A stretch of 64,000 nt of DNA, taken from the NCBI GenBank assembly GCA_022393335.1, contig JAJEKB010001262.1:20363-84362 (forward strand), read 5' to 3'. Under the pieces are notes generated by a model. The model did not search any database, had not been told where the DNA came from, and saw only the letters and a list, made by a program, of their open reading frames with translations. Made by a program: the position numbers and the translations under genes. Each line of letters starts with the position of its first letter. The stretch's first letter is position 1. The stretch is from Macrotrachela quadricornifera (Eukaryota > Rotifera > Eurotatoria > Philodinida > Philodinidae). Shown piece by piece: positions 47,500 through 59,439 of this stretch.

Positions 47500-49545
47500 C
47501 TAATTTGATCCATAGAAAGAATCGACGTTTACTTGATGTTTCGGTTTAGATACAATTTGTAAAAGATTAAATAACTCGCTTTCGAACTCAACTTTAATAT
47601 TTAAATTGTCTAATTCTTGAGAAACATATCGTCCTAATGGTAATTCCACGTAAATGCCATTAAAATCAGTGCCAACTTTTAACGTAAATATATCCCCATT
47701 ATCATCAAAATGAACAGAGCAAACAATAATTAACATCCAATTCTTTTTCTTGTATTGATAAGATAATAAATCATGATGTTTTCGCTCAGTCATATCTTGC
47801 TGATGCTCTGACCAACGACAATGTCCATCATACCATGAACATGAGGAATACTGTCCAATGAAGTTAGACTTGGCGGATTCATATGCAAGTGAAATTTTAT
47901 GGAATTTCAGTTCAACAGGAGAAAGAGTGGGAACAGCGATGATAGATTCCAATGATAGTATATTTTTTGTGACATCAAACAGCTGCTGATCAAGTGGAAC
48001 AGTATTTGGTCGAAGCAGATGACAGATTGATTCTAAACGATATTCTAATTGATCAATTGTCCATTGATGCTCTGCATTTTCGAAGCATTTATCAAATGTT
48101 GACATAAGATAATTAGTTAATTGCTTTTCTAATTTTGGTAACAAGTCCTTTGTGGTTCCTTAAATCAAAAAAATATGTTTGAAATATAATCTTATACAAG
48201 ATACAAGCCTGTGATATACAATACATGTTCAACTCTGATCAATTTACGCATACCTGATTGATTTGCTGCTTCCTTAATTTTGTTTATAATTCGTCTCTCC
48301 GCTATTTGATTTTGATGCGGAGCTAAATTAAACTCATCTCGAGTTTTAAGACCTGGTTCAATATTAGTTATCAACCAGAATAGTATTGCACAAATACTCG
48401 AAGCATCGATTGTTGGACTACGGCGAATGTCCAATAAGATATTCTTTTGCTTTGCTGTCATGTGCTTGTATGATGGTGAATTCAGTTGAGGAACACGAAA
48501 AAAACGATTACCTATGGTATCATTAAGATTTGTTTGTTCGTGCTTTTCTTTCTCCTCAAATGAAGTTAAATCAGCATCGTCCTCACGATTTTCGATATAT
48601 GACAATCCAAAATCGATGACATAGATTTGAGCCGTTTCAATTGGTGAATTTTTATCGTAACCAACAAGCAGATTACTCGGCTTTATATCTCGATGTACCA
48701 CACCTCTTGTATGAACTTTTTTAATAATTGAAAGCAATTTCTGTGTTAATTTAATTGCATTGAGCAAATCTATTTCTTTCAACTCCTGCATGAAGTCTTC
48801 TAAAGTGTATCCATTAATATGTTGCATAATTATCCAGTATTGTTTCTTTCCGCCTATAGCATCTTCATCACTATCCGGTATGTTTGTATAGTCATTTGTA
48901 TAAGATGTTAGTTGACTGATGTTTTCTATACCTAATCAAATGTAATGTATGTATGAGCTCTCTACAAACTGAAAGCAGCAAAACATTCTACCTTGCAATT
49001 TCTTTAATGCGGTTAATTCGCGATGAGCACGCATTCGACGCTCTTTAAAATATTTCTCTAAGTCGTTGTTCTGCTTTTTTATCTTAGGTGCGACTGAAAA
49101 AATTTTTATTGCCGCTAGTTGCTTCAAATTGTTTTTGTAACATATGACGCGTACTTCACCTTGACCACCTGCTTCTCCTAACTGCAGATTTTGTGAGGTC
49201 CATTCTGGTGGAACATCATTAGGTAGATCAGGATTTGCTATAAGACAAGTAAGAATTTAGTCATTTAGTTTTGAGGACATGTATAGGTTCAATCTCTTTA
49301 CCTTGTTCTTTAACACCTTTAATGGCTTGCCCAAATAGTCGACTAGCATTTCCATCAAATCCATCATCCACTTCAGTTATAGTATTTGAACTTTGACTTG
49401 AACTATCAGTATCAATGGATGATATTCTCACTGCATCATGTTTTATGGAATGCTGATTTACGATGTTCAATTCAGCATGTTGTGGCCGTGCAATTATGGG
49501 TTCACTTCGATGATGTTGTGGTGTGACAAGTGTTGTTGCGGTCAT
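47500..49545 (-). CDS. Serine/threonine protein kinase with unknown C-terminal domain
   Basis: Four exons (49302-49545, 48992-49237, 48254-48931, 47500-48158) give 608 residues. A Ser/Thr-rich N-terminal region (1-85) is followed by the kinase domain (about 95-365): Gly loop GEAGGQGEV, the ATP-anchoring Lys in LAAIKIF, catalytic loop HRDIKPSN, DFG in VIDFGLSY, and an activation segment ending TIGNRFFRVPQ, where an APE-like motif is replaced by VPQ. The remaining ~210 residues (LEKQLTNYLMSTFDKCFENA, CSWYDGHCRW, NVDSFYGSN) are not a family I know. All catalytic residues are present, so it is probably active. The subfamily is not clear. Confidence 0.85.
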
Positions 49546-50643
49546 TTCCTCTTCAGAAAAACTTATTTGTTTTATAAAAAGAAGTTATTTTTGAGAAAAC
49601 TATACAGATATGTTTGCCTCAGACCTCCCATTTATATATAAACACTGAAAAAAATATTCATTTCGAAAGACTCCAAACAGGATTACGAAAAATTTCTCAG
49701 ATTTTCGATAGTGATATTCGCAAGCAATATTAGGTAAAACCAAAAGAAACGATAGATATCGCTATTCTCTATTTGCTTTGTGCGTCGCTAAAGATGGTGA
49801 AGTTCTCTTTCGCATGTGCAAAATAGAATTTGTATTTTACTAGCAATGTTGAATAAACCAATGATTTTCCAGAAAATCTTGCCTAGGATTTATAAAATCT
49901 TCAGTTTACGAGAGCCACAAAAATGAAACAAAAAAAAAATTCTTCCTTCGTTCTAAACAATGAGAAGTTCTCTACCTTCTACCTTTGTGAAAGAATATAT
50001 TTTACGGAGAGGGTGCCTCTTTAAGCTCGTGATTTCCAGAAAAATCCGAGATATTGAAGTTTCAAGAAATTACATCTGTGGATCAATATCGATGAGGTGG
50101 CAAAGATTCTATACGTTATAGCGAATATCGATTTAGGTGGATGTAGTCTTATTTCTATTTTGATAAAAATACATAAATTATTAGTGTTAGATGTTATTGT
50201 AAATCTGTCACTCTAATAATTATACGGCACATGCGGTGTATGCAAAGGCTTAAAAGACTATTTAGTTATACGATTTTTTCTCGTAATTATAGCAGTTCTT
50301 TTAAACTGCTATAATTAAACTTCAAGATTCAGACTTGGCGAGTTTCATTCTACTCTAATGACAAAAAACAGACCTGTGCAAGAAATCGAAAGAAAAAAAT
50401 GAGTTTTATAAATAAAAGATTTATGTGACACTTTATGCTCAAGCTTCATCGCGATTCTTAGGTGTCGAAATACGAATTACTCGGTCAGACAGATTCGTGA
50501 AGACCTGTGGAACATCTCATTGAGAAATAACTATACTGTATGATTGATAATATCTATTTTATTGATGAGGCAAACTCTGATAATCCATTTAGATCATCTC
50601 TAACTTCAAGCGTTTCCATGTTCTTATTGATGGTGGTCATCTA
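49546..50643. other. Intergenic region with one perfect hairpin
   Basis: AT-rich, no gene. At 50284-50317 TAATTATAGCAGTT and AACTGCTATAATTA form a perfect 14-bp stem with a 6-base loop. The stem is too short for an ordinary microRNA precursor. Confidence 0.45.
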
Positions 50644-52172
50644 TCATCGGTTGAGAGATTCGATCAAGTAGATTCTGATGCTATCATTCGCGAGTTTCAA
50701 TCCACGCAATACTAAATAATCCTTGATTTGTAGTCACGAAAATATAACTAAAAGCTTCACTTGATAAATGAGAAACTTACCGATTGTTGATGATGTTAGC
50801 ATATTTGTATTCGTTGCATTTTGGTCTAAGCTTACACACTTCGTCACATCGTATGGAGTCCTATTAAATGTATGAGGATTGTCTAAAATTGCTTTATCCA
50901 CTGCATCATAACTAAATTCAAAATCTGCAACCTCAAAAAAAGATTCATTATACAGTATCAACAAGCATACTCGTCATAAATGATCTCTATTTCGTGCTCT
51001 GGTGATTCAATATTAAGAATTGTACCATACTGGGCAAAGTGATGTTGCAATTCGTTTATTGATATATTATTTAGTGCTTCCTTTGTAATGGATAAAACAC
51101 GTATGTGTCGATGTTTTCTAAAAATTTTGAAGTTGGGTGTTCCTCGCAATTCTCGATAAATATAAATAATGTGGCCGTTCAGCATATGTGGGCGATTTTC
51201 CTTTTTCATCAAATTGTTGACTGATTCCAGTTCTTGATATTGAGCAACAGCACGGGGTGCTAAATCTTTTTCTGCAAAGAAAAATAAGATTTCAGTGGCA
51301 ATATAAACTCCAATATCATTGGGTGAGAAAATATGCATGCAGATTATCGAATAAAACTATGCTTGTCATAGATGGTTTTGCGTTCTATTCGACATTTATT
51401 TAGACTCAATGATGGTAAATCTACGTGGAATCACAAAAACAAATTAAAGAATATAATGAATAATGCTCAGGTCGATTCGATCGAAACGACATCCTTCACG
51501 GCGGCATATACGGCAGTTTACGATACACATACGAATATTTTTTGGCCATCTATTCATCGGATTGAAGCGTTTTAACAGGGCCAGCATTGCTGAGTCTGAA
51601 GGAAACTGTATGATCCTCGTGACCGAACCGAATACTAGCGATTTCTCTCATATTGTGCTACTTTTGGTCTGTCTTACTAGACCACGCTTTCCATCCCAAA
51701 ATAACTCCGTTCACGAGGCGTTTTATGCCCTATACGGTCCGTATTATTCGATCTGGGGTTTTACTAAGATTTTAGGAATACAATGCAAAACTTCGATAAT
51801 TCCTTATTACAGTTACTATAATGAAAGTATTAATGCTATAAAAATATATCTGATTCCATATATTTTGAGTGGAGTTCTTGATATTTGTATTATACATCGA
51901 CATAGTCATTTTTTAAAAAAATGTTTTGGGCTTATAGAACGATATATCGGGTATGAAATAGTCGATTTAGTTATTCAAGAAATCAAAAATAACTAGTATG
52001 AGTTTTTACCTTTATTTATATTGCAGGCTTTTACTGTTCCAAACTTTGATAGGTAGTTTTCTAAATCTTTTGCCTGATCACTGTCGATCAAGTCTTCTAT
52101 AAAAAATCGTCCTTTTAAACCCAATGATTCCCCAGCGAATGTTGTTTTATCTAGTTTATAGGTTGTGTCCAT
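50644..52172 (-). CDS. Two-RRM RNA-binding protein
   Basis: Four exons (52010-52172, 50963-51271, 50781-50924, 50644-50711) give 227 residues. RRM1 spans about 20-100 with GRFFIEDL at the RNP2 place, YLSKFGTVKACNI, and RPHMLNGHIIYIYREL at the end. RRM2 spans about 110-185 with HIRVLSI, LQHHFAQYGTILNIE and YAYFEFSYDAVDKAI at the RNP1 place. The layout recalls hnRNP A/B or Musashi proteins, but the aromatic residues of RNP1 in RRM1 are weak (AVAQYQ). The start is the ATG at 52172; an in-frame TTG lies upstream. The first intron is 738 bp and holds an unrelated open frame on the other strand. Confidence 0.75.
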
Positions 52173-53750
52173 TACAGTATAAGAATTACAGGACGATTGT
52201 TGCAATTAAGAAATCTAAAAACAATGAATAAGAAATTTGAGTGTTGTCCGGTATATAAGTAATGTCAAATGCAAAAGTGAGAATTTACCTATTCAATTAT
52301 GTGATACATAAAGTATCTTTATTCGATTATTTCATTTTAAATAACCAGTTATCCTATAGCTCAAACCAAGTTATCTACTTATCCTCAGACTTCATACAGT
52401 ACACGATGTCTTAGTTTCGTCCACACCCTCAACCACTTATGCACTCTGTGTGAATGAGTTTTCAGCACTGATTATGAATCCGTCATTTAATTTTAAAAAA
52501 AATCATTTTTTCACCAAAAAACACATTTAAAAGCTTTCGAAACTGTATTTTCAATTTTCTAAACGATAGTTTCTCAGGAAATGTCGAGAAATATGATACT
52601 TAAAGCAGAATTTCAGTCTCTACAAGTTTGTCTATGCAGTTTTTGACTGTCCAGACTATGTATAACTTGTAGACTGTTATACATTTCTCAAATCGGTATT
52701 CAGTTTTGGAGCTTTCATGTTGATGAGTGAATATCACTCTTGCATAGTACGCTAGAGTGTACAGAAATAACTAAGACTTATAAAAATCAAATCATTCTGA
52801 TCACATCAAGTTCTTCAATAATGGTAAACAAAAACTGTATCACAACGTTACTTTCATTTTTTGCCTTTTTCAGAGGAATATAAATAGTTATAAAAAAAAC
52901 TCTTTTTGCTATTGGAGAGCTTACACTCTAAAAAAATTTCTATATTTACGGGTATCTTTTTAGAATTCCCTAGGAGTTTTGGAGTGCTCACACACCCAAA
53001 ACTAAACCAGCAAATATAACCAGTGCATCGTATATCTTGAAACTCAATTAACAGTTTCCGCCATTCTCAAAACCTACTTTCACTTATGTAAAATGTTCAC
53101 TTATTCCATACTAATTCACTCCACAAAATAAATAACACAGTTTATCTAAATTTTTCAGACTTATTATACTTCGTTTGTTTTCTATCAGATCCCCTAATAA
53201 ATAAGACGACGCATACAAGCATAACATTTATTCGAAACTTCAAATCTATCACTTGTGATAAATTAAAAAATGAAATCAATCTCTTTACTACACACATAGC
53301 AATCCGATTGATTCTAGACTCTCAGACTATTATCTGAAATGGACAAGAAAAAATAAAAGCAAGCTATACCATAAATATACTAAAAAAAATTTGCGCATTG
53401 AACGCTATCAGTCCTTCATGTGAGATAGGTAAAAATGATTCACTCAAGAAGCATCGGTGCTAAGCGATCTTATTAGGACGAGTTCATGCCTGTTCACATC
53501 TTTTCAAACCGTAAATCATGAGTATTCCAATTAAACTAACCACGGAATATGTTGGGAGAAATTCTAGAACCAACTCAAGTGGCTGAGACTTCTTTTTGGC
53601 TTTCCATATAGTGAAAAACGGTCTGGATTGTCTATCAAACAGCTTGAAAATCGAAAAGATATTCTAAAATACGTTACGTGGATCTGAATCGATATTCTCG
53701 ATGACCAAAATGTTTCCATTAAGAGTGTTACTTTACCTTTACTTTATAAA
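52173..53750. other. Intergenic region
   Basis: No coding or RNA feature recognised on either strand. Confidence 0.45.
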
Positions 53751-53799
53751 ATAACGATAAGGATAAAGTGAAAGTAAAAAGTAAAGAATGATTTTTGTA

Positions 53800-56030
53800 A
53801 ATTCTCCTGGCAGCAGTCAGGATTTTGATATTGAAATTATCTGTGTTTCCACATTTCTTGGCAAGTACTGTCTGTTTCTCATCATTGCCAAAGCAAAGCC
53901 TTTGGGAGCACTTGTAGGTCCTCAACTGTTATTATGGAGGTACTCTTAGCTCCTCAAGTACTATATAATACAAGTGCCCCGAGTTCTCAAGTGCAATATA
54001 TTGTCGATACTCTTAGATCATTGAGTGCTATATTTCGTAGTCATCTATAGGCCCTCAAATACTATGTATTGAGGATACACTTATATCTTCAAATACTATA
54101 TTGTAGGGGTGTCCTTAGGTCTTCAAGTGCTTTATTAGGAAGGTACTATTAAGTCTGCTAGCGCTATACTATAGAGGCATACTTAAATACTATAAATAAG
54201 GATACTTTTAGGTTTTCACGCACTACACACTAGCTGGGTATCCCTAGATCCACAAGCATTATACATATTTAGGATACCCTTTCCGTCATGAAATGCTATA
54301 TTTTGGAGTAATACAAGGTCTCCAATAGCTATCTACTTGACTGTAGTCAGAATCTTAATCCAGAAAATCACCGTGTGTTGGTTCGGAGGTTGGTAGTTTG
54401 ATTCTACAGAGAAGGGACCTAGTGGTTCGCCTTGGTCAACGCTGCTTGCTGTGATAGAACTCATTGCAGTTAATTACGTTGGATTTAGAGAAAAAGTTGT
54501 TTTTAAAAACAGAGTCGGCATGTTATCACTTTTTAGATATAAGCTTCTACATCAATTTTCTAATTGAGAAGAATAATTCTATGAATTAGCTTTTAATTAA
54601 TATATATTGCTCGTATACCAATGATTTATTTATTTTGTCCAAACTAATAGCGTGAGTCGAGCGGATCCACTACCTCCCTTGACTGCATATTTAAACTACT
54701 CCCCTGCGGATGAAGACACAAGGTTCTTCTTGATTAAGACCCTGGCTACAGTAAAAGAGGTTGCTGATGGCGATCTGTGAGTACTCCATAACATAGCTCA
54801 TGAGGACTTAAGGACGTCGTCAAAATGTACCACTTGATTACCTAAGTATACTCTCGTAATATAGCATTTGACGTCTTAAGGTCCACCTCCCACCCAAAAA
54901 TCGATCTTTTTTCCGTTCAATGTAATTCTGTGTAGAAGCGAGTAAATCTAATGATATTTGGAGGATATGTTGGTACTATGGGTGGTATGGTGTGGTAAAA
55001 GTTTCAGCTCGATTGCTCAATGTTTTCGGAAGATATATATTCGACACGGACCTGTGGCCACCGTCTCAGATATCTCGGCTAATGTTCATTTTATCGACAT
55101 GAACTTTTTTTGTTTGAAAGAGCCTGTCAAGATCTTCAACTTAACAGAGTCCTTTTTTCCAGAATCTTTCTTTCTTTTTCAAAACTTGTTTTCGAAACAC
55201 CATGAGTCGAGAAAATCTTTAGAAAATTGCGAGTGATTTTGTATGTAAAAGAGGTTTCGAAAAAGAAAGAAAAATTCTGGAAAAAAGGACTCTGTTAAGT
55301 TGTAGATCTTGACAGGCTCTTTCAAACAAAAAAAAATTTCAAGTCGATAAAATGAACATTAGCCGAGATATCTGGGACGGTGGCCACATGTCCGTGTCGA
55401 ATGTATATTTTCCAAAAACATTGAGCAATCGAGCTGAAACTTTTAGCACACCATACCACCCATAGTACCAACATATCCTCCAAATATCATTAGATTTACT
55501 CGCTTCTACACAGAATTACATTGAACGGAAAAAAGATCGATTTTTGGGTGGGGTGGGCCTTAACTGTGCGCAACCTGTATGGCACTTGATGATGTAAAGA
55601 TACTTCCATAATATATCATTCGAGGACCTAAAGTTACCTCCATAATCTACCACTTGAGGATCTAAGGATGCTCCCATAATATAGCCCTTCAGCACTTTAG
55701 GATGGTCGCCAAATATAGCACTTGTGGACCCAAGGATACCACTATTATATGCTAGTTGAGGACGTAAAGATACCCTTATAATATAGCAGTTGGGGACATA
55801 ACGATACCCCCATTATATGGGAATTGAGGATCTAAGGATATCTCCATAATAGAGTAGTTGAGGACCTGTGATACCACATAACATCGTGCTTGAGCAACTA
55901 AAGATATTTGCATAATTTAGCTCTCAAGGACCTACGGGTAGCCTATAGCCTGTTTTTTCTGTGAAAGTGGGTCGAACATCGCCTACGGACAAAGATGCAA
56001 ACGAACAGTCAATTTCGGGATAAAATTCCT
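53800..56030. repeat. Foldback structure with arms of ~45-bp tandem repeats
   Basis: Left arm 53915-54335 repeats a unit like CTCAAGTGCTATATTATGGA followed by GGATACTCTTAGGTC. The right arm (54780-54875 and 55575-55950) carries the same unit in reverse (CACTTGAGGACCTAAGGATA). Boundary motifs with AGTCAGGA-TTTT occur at about 53815, 54350 and, inverted, at 56010-56050. A 680-bp TTAA element has inserted into the right arm. The layout resembles the element at 98-1089, with a different repeat. Confidence 0.65.
54880..55559. mobile_element. TTAA-flanked near-perfect inverted-repeat element
   Basis: Two ~310-325 bp arms, roughly 95% identical by eye, separated by ~60 bp. The ends read GGTCCACCTCCCACCCAAAA and, from the other side, GGCCCACCCCACCCAAAA. 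TTAA lies directly outside both ends (54876-54879 and 55560-55563), the target duplication of piggyBac-type transposition. It interrupts a tandem repeat array, giving relative age. The ORF at 54958-55236 lies in one arm and is not a gene. Confidence 0.8.
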
Positions 56031-56049
56031 GACTACAATCAAGAGAATT

Positions 56050-57434
56050 TGGATAAATCAGCGTTTATTCTTTATTTTAACTTTATTTTGAAAAATAAAG
56101 CTAATCTTTATGTGACAAAATAAAGATAAAGCAATAAAGATAAAATTGTTCGTTGTATACTTTATTCTTTATTATAACGAAACATAAAAATAAAGTAACA
56201 TCCCCAGTTTCCACAGCGTCGGAAACGAATAAAATATTCTCTAAAGCGATTAAAATGATTGGTAACCTAAAAGGATTCCCCAAAGAGTTTCCGAACTGGT
56301 TTGAGTTTCCTAGAAGAAGAAAATGTTTTAGAAAGCTTTCAACATTTTACGAAACCTGCTCTTGTGTTACTTCATTTGAATAAATACTTTTTTTAAAAAC
56401 TACAATTTAAGCTAGAGTATAGAAAAAAAGAGTCCGTTTATGTCAGTATCATGCAATTAAAAAAATTCTTCTGTACATTCCAGACTGTAATGAAAACTAT
56501 TAATTTTTACAGTATAAAAAGAGTGAAATAGGCTACGTCGAATGACGTTTGCAAGAATTCCCTACCTCTTATGGCTTCTAAGACAGTTCAAAAGCACGGT
56601 ATGAAAGGCCATTGCGTTAGGTTTGAATAACAAATAAAAAAATTGGTATTTATTTCTATCGAAGACGCTTCTAGGGTTTTGAGACCATACGTGAACCCTG
56701 AAAGAGTTTTCACCGGTTAAAAAAATACCTTTTTTTTAAAGAATGAAGCCAGTAACCATTTGCGAAAACACTTATTTTTGAAACGTTAATAATTTTTTTT
56801 CATTGGATGTTATTGTGCGTAGCGTAGACACTACACTTTTTTCCATTCTGTTACTATCGATAGTTGTCTTGCTCTTTTCTTTCGTCTCCCATATCTCAAA
56901 AAAGAGTTCTACTCGCTTTTTCTTTGTTCTCAATGACAACTTATACTATTTACATATTGAGAAATAAAAGCGCGACATCTTCAGACTATAATTTTTAAGA
57001 TGCAATGGCGTTGCTATCTGGTGGTTATTAATGACAATAATGATAACCTTTCATAGTTATTTTATCGTAAATAACAGATAACTTTTTAAGGAAGTATTCA
57101 GCTCCCCATCTGTCTTAATCATACTATCTAAATCATTGCTAAAGAAATTGAAAACTCGGTCTAAAGAATACGACCATAATAACGGCAAGTTTAAAATATA
57201 AAATGAGACGAAACAGGACCTTTCATAGAAAAAAAGTTTCTTGCTATTTATCTGTCATTTATTACAGTGACAAAAAAGTTATTGTTATAAATAACAATTA
57301 CAATAGATTTTCATCCTTAATTATACTTAAGAGGAAAAAAGGAGTACTGTAATAGGAATCATTAATAAAAAATGTTTTCATTATAGTACTATGTATGGTC
57401 AAGAGATGTCAGTCTATGTTATCAACATTCACTA
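56050..57434. other. Intergenic region
   Basis: The start (56060-56180) is rich in CTTTATT/AATAAAG motifs in both orientations, echoed at 53735-53790. The rest is AT-rich without a recognised feature. Confidence 0.45.
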
Positions 57435-57454
57435 ACAGTCGATTTCTATCGTTT

Positions 57455-58110
57455 TTATTTATTGATAAATATTTGAAATTTTATATTCTCTTCCTGTTCT
57501 TATTTAATTAAATTGATATAAAGATTTTACGTATATTTTAATTTATAAATTTCAATTATAGAATTAAACTAGTTATTATGGATGATATTAAAATCGAATG
57601 ATACAATGAAAAAAATTAATAAAATTTTGTAAAAAATATAAATAAGAATAGAATAAAACTATATAAAAAATTTAAATTATTATTATGTTTCGACAATCGA
57701 TGTTATCTTCTTCAGACATGTATAGATAAAAATTTACATTTTCTTTTTCACTTTTAATATATGATAGTGGGACGGCGAGATAGTGACACTGGTAGGAGAG
57801 AGATAGTTTTATTTATCTTCTTCCATCCCACACTATCATATATTAAAAGTCGAAAACAAAAAGAAAATGTAAATTTACATCTATACATGTCTGATGAAGA
57901 TAACGTCGATTGTCGAAACGTAACAATAATAATTTAAAGTTTTTATGTTATTTTATTGTATTATTCCAATTTAATATCATTCATAGTAACTAATCTAATT
58001 CTATAATTAAAATTTATAATTTAAAAATATACGTAAAAACTTCAAATTAATTTAATCAAATAATAACAGGAAGAGAATATAAAATTTCAAATATTTATCA
58101 ATAAATGATG
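57455..58110. mobile_element. Long foldback element
   Basis: Inverted arms of ~280-330 bp around a ~40-bp centre. The outer ends are ATTTATTGATAAATATTTG on both sides. Shared inner blocks include TTTCGACAATCGA(T/C)GTTATC and ACATGTATAGAT. I see no clear target duplication. The right arm contains CTGATGA followed after 17 bases by GAAAC, resembling hammerhead ribozyme core boxes. Confidence 0.7.
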
Positions 58111-58600
58111 TCCTTCCTAGTAACAACAAGTGAATATTGTTTTCATTGTAGACAATTACAAAGTAATCATCATCCTTAAAATATAACCTAATTTTACCTG
58201 ATCACGAAATCACAATTCTAATAACAGATCAGAGGTATACGATTCATGGATATTAACAAGGGGGAAAAAGCAGACTTCTGTATTTCACTGTACTTCATAT
58301 TAATTATATTACCATGTGTCAAAGGTGTTATTCCTAAAACACAGAACAAAAAGTGATCAGCTGCTGAAACTATTGTAAATTATATTTCTAATCACAGAAC
58401 ACTTTTGCTGTGTCTGGGATAAAATGACGAAGAGAAGATGTACTTCTTATGCACTTCTTTGTACTTCTGAAGTATGAAGTCCTGCTTTTCCCCATGGAAT
58501 TTTAATCAATTGGCAGCTATTTTCATAATTACTCTGGACTTTAGAATTCGTCATATTGCTCTAGAAAAAATCTTTTGCATTTCAGTGCCAGATCCTTAAA
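58111..58600. other. Intergenic spacer
   Basis: No gene; sequence between two repeat blocks. Confidence 0.4.
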
Positions 58601-59105
58601 AGAACCGGCAAAGATGCTGCAAAGATTAATTGTTTTTCTTTTCTGAGAAAACGACTGACTCCTAAAGAAAGTGTGTAGCCAAGGTTTTTCAGGGTTCAAC
58701 TCAGAAAAATGAAGGATAGTGATAAGATTACTACTACTCTAAATCCAGGACTTTGCCAGGAAACGAGTAAATCTTGAATGAAGCGTGTAGCCATGGAGTA
58801 TTAGGATCTTTTTAAGGTTAAAACCAGAAAAAACATGGATTTTAATAAAATTACTATTACTCTAAATCCAAGATTCTGCCAGAAAGCGATTGAATCTTGA
58901 ATGAAGTGTGTAGCCATGGAATTTCAGGATTCTGCCAGGAGTTAAAACAAAATTCTTCAGGATCTTGGAAAGTTTACCATTGCTCTTTCAAAGCAGGATC
59001 AAGTCAGGAAATCAATAATTTTTGAAAGAATTGTAGCCACAGCTCTCAAGGATCCTTTCAGGATTTTTATAATCCAAAACTGAAAAAAACACGATTCCTA
59101 ATCTT
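58600..59105. repeat. Diverged ~112-124 bp tandem repeat
   Basis: Four units marked by GTGTAGCCA(T/A)GG-type motifs at about 58671, 58783, 58906 and 59030, each preceded by AAATC(C/T)TGAATGAAG-like sequence and AATCCA.GA.T.TGCCAG. Non-coding. Confidence 0.7.
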
Positions 59106-59439
59106 ATCTTATAGGATATAACTAAGTTTCCTGAAAGATGTTATTAAGTTTCTTGACCTGATCTCTGTAGCATTTGACTAAACTTCATTCAGATTATTAC
59201 CGGTTTCTCCGCAGAATCTTTGTAGGATTTTCTAAATAGAACAGAAAGAGAAATGGACACATATAATATCAATCTCTAGACCTTTGGTTTAAATGCACAT
59301 CAGTTTACCCAATTGAATGTGCCATGTCACTCTATATTCGTTCAACGTTCACTATGTTAATTTCTTACTTTAATATAAACTTCTGTTTAAAATCTAAGTG
59401 AATACATATTAATGGATAGTCCATAATGAATAGCCCCTT

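Noticed and set aside
54958..55236. 92-residue ORF
   Set aside because: Lies wholly in one arm of the TTAA-flanked inverted repeat; no protein-like features.
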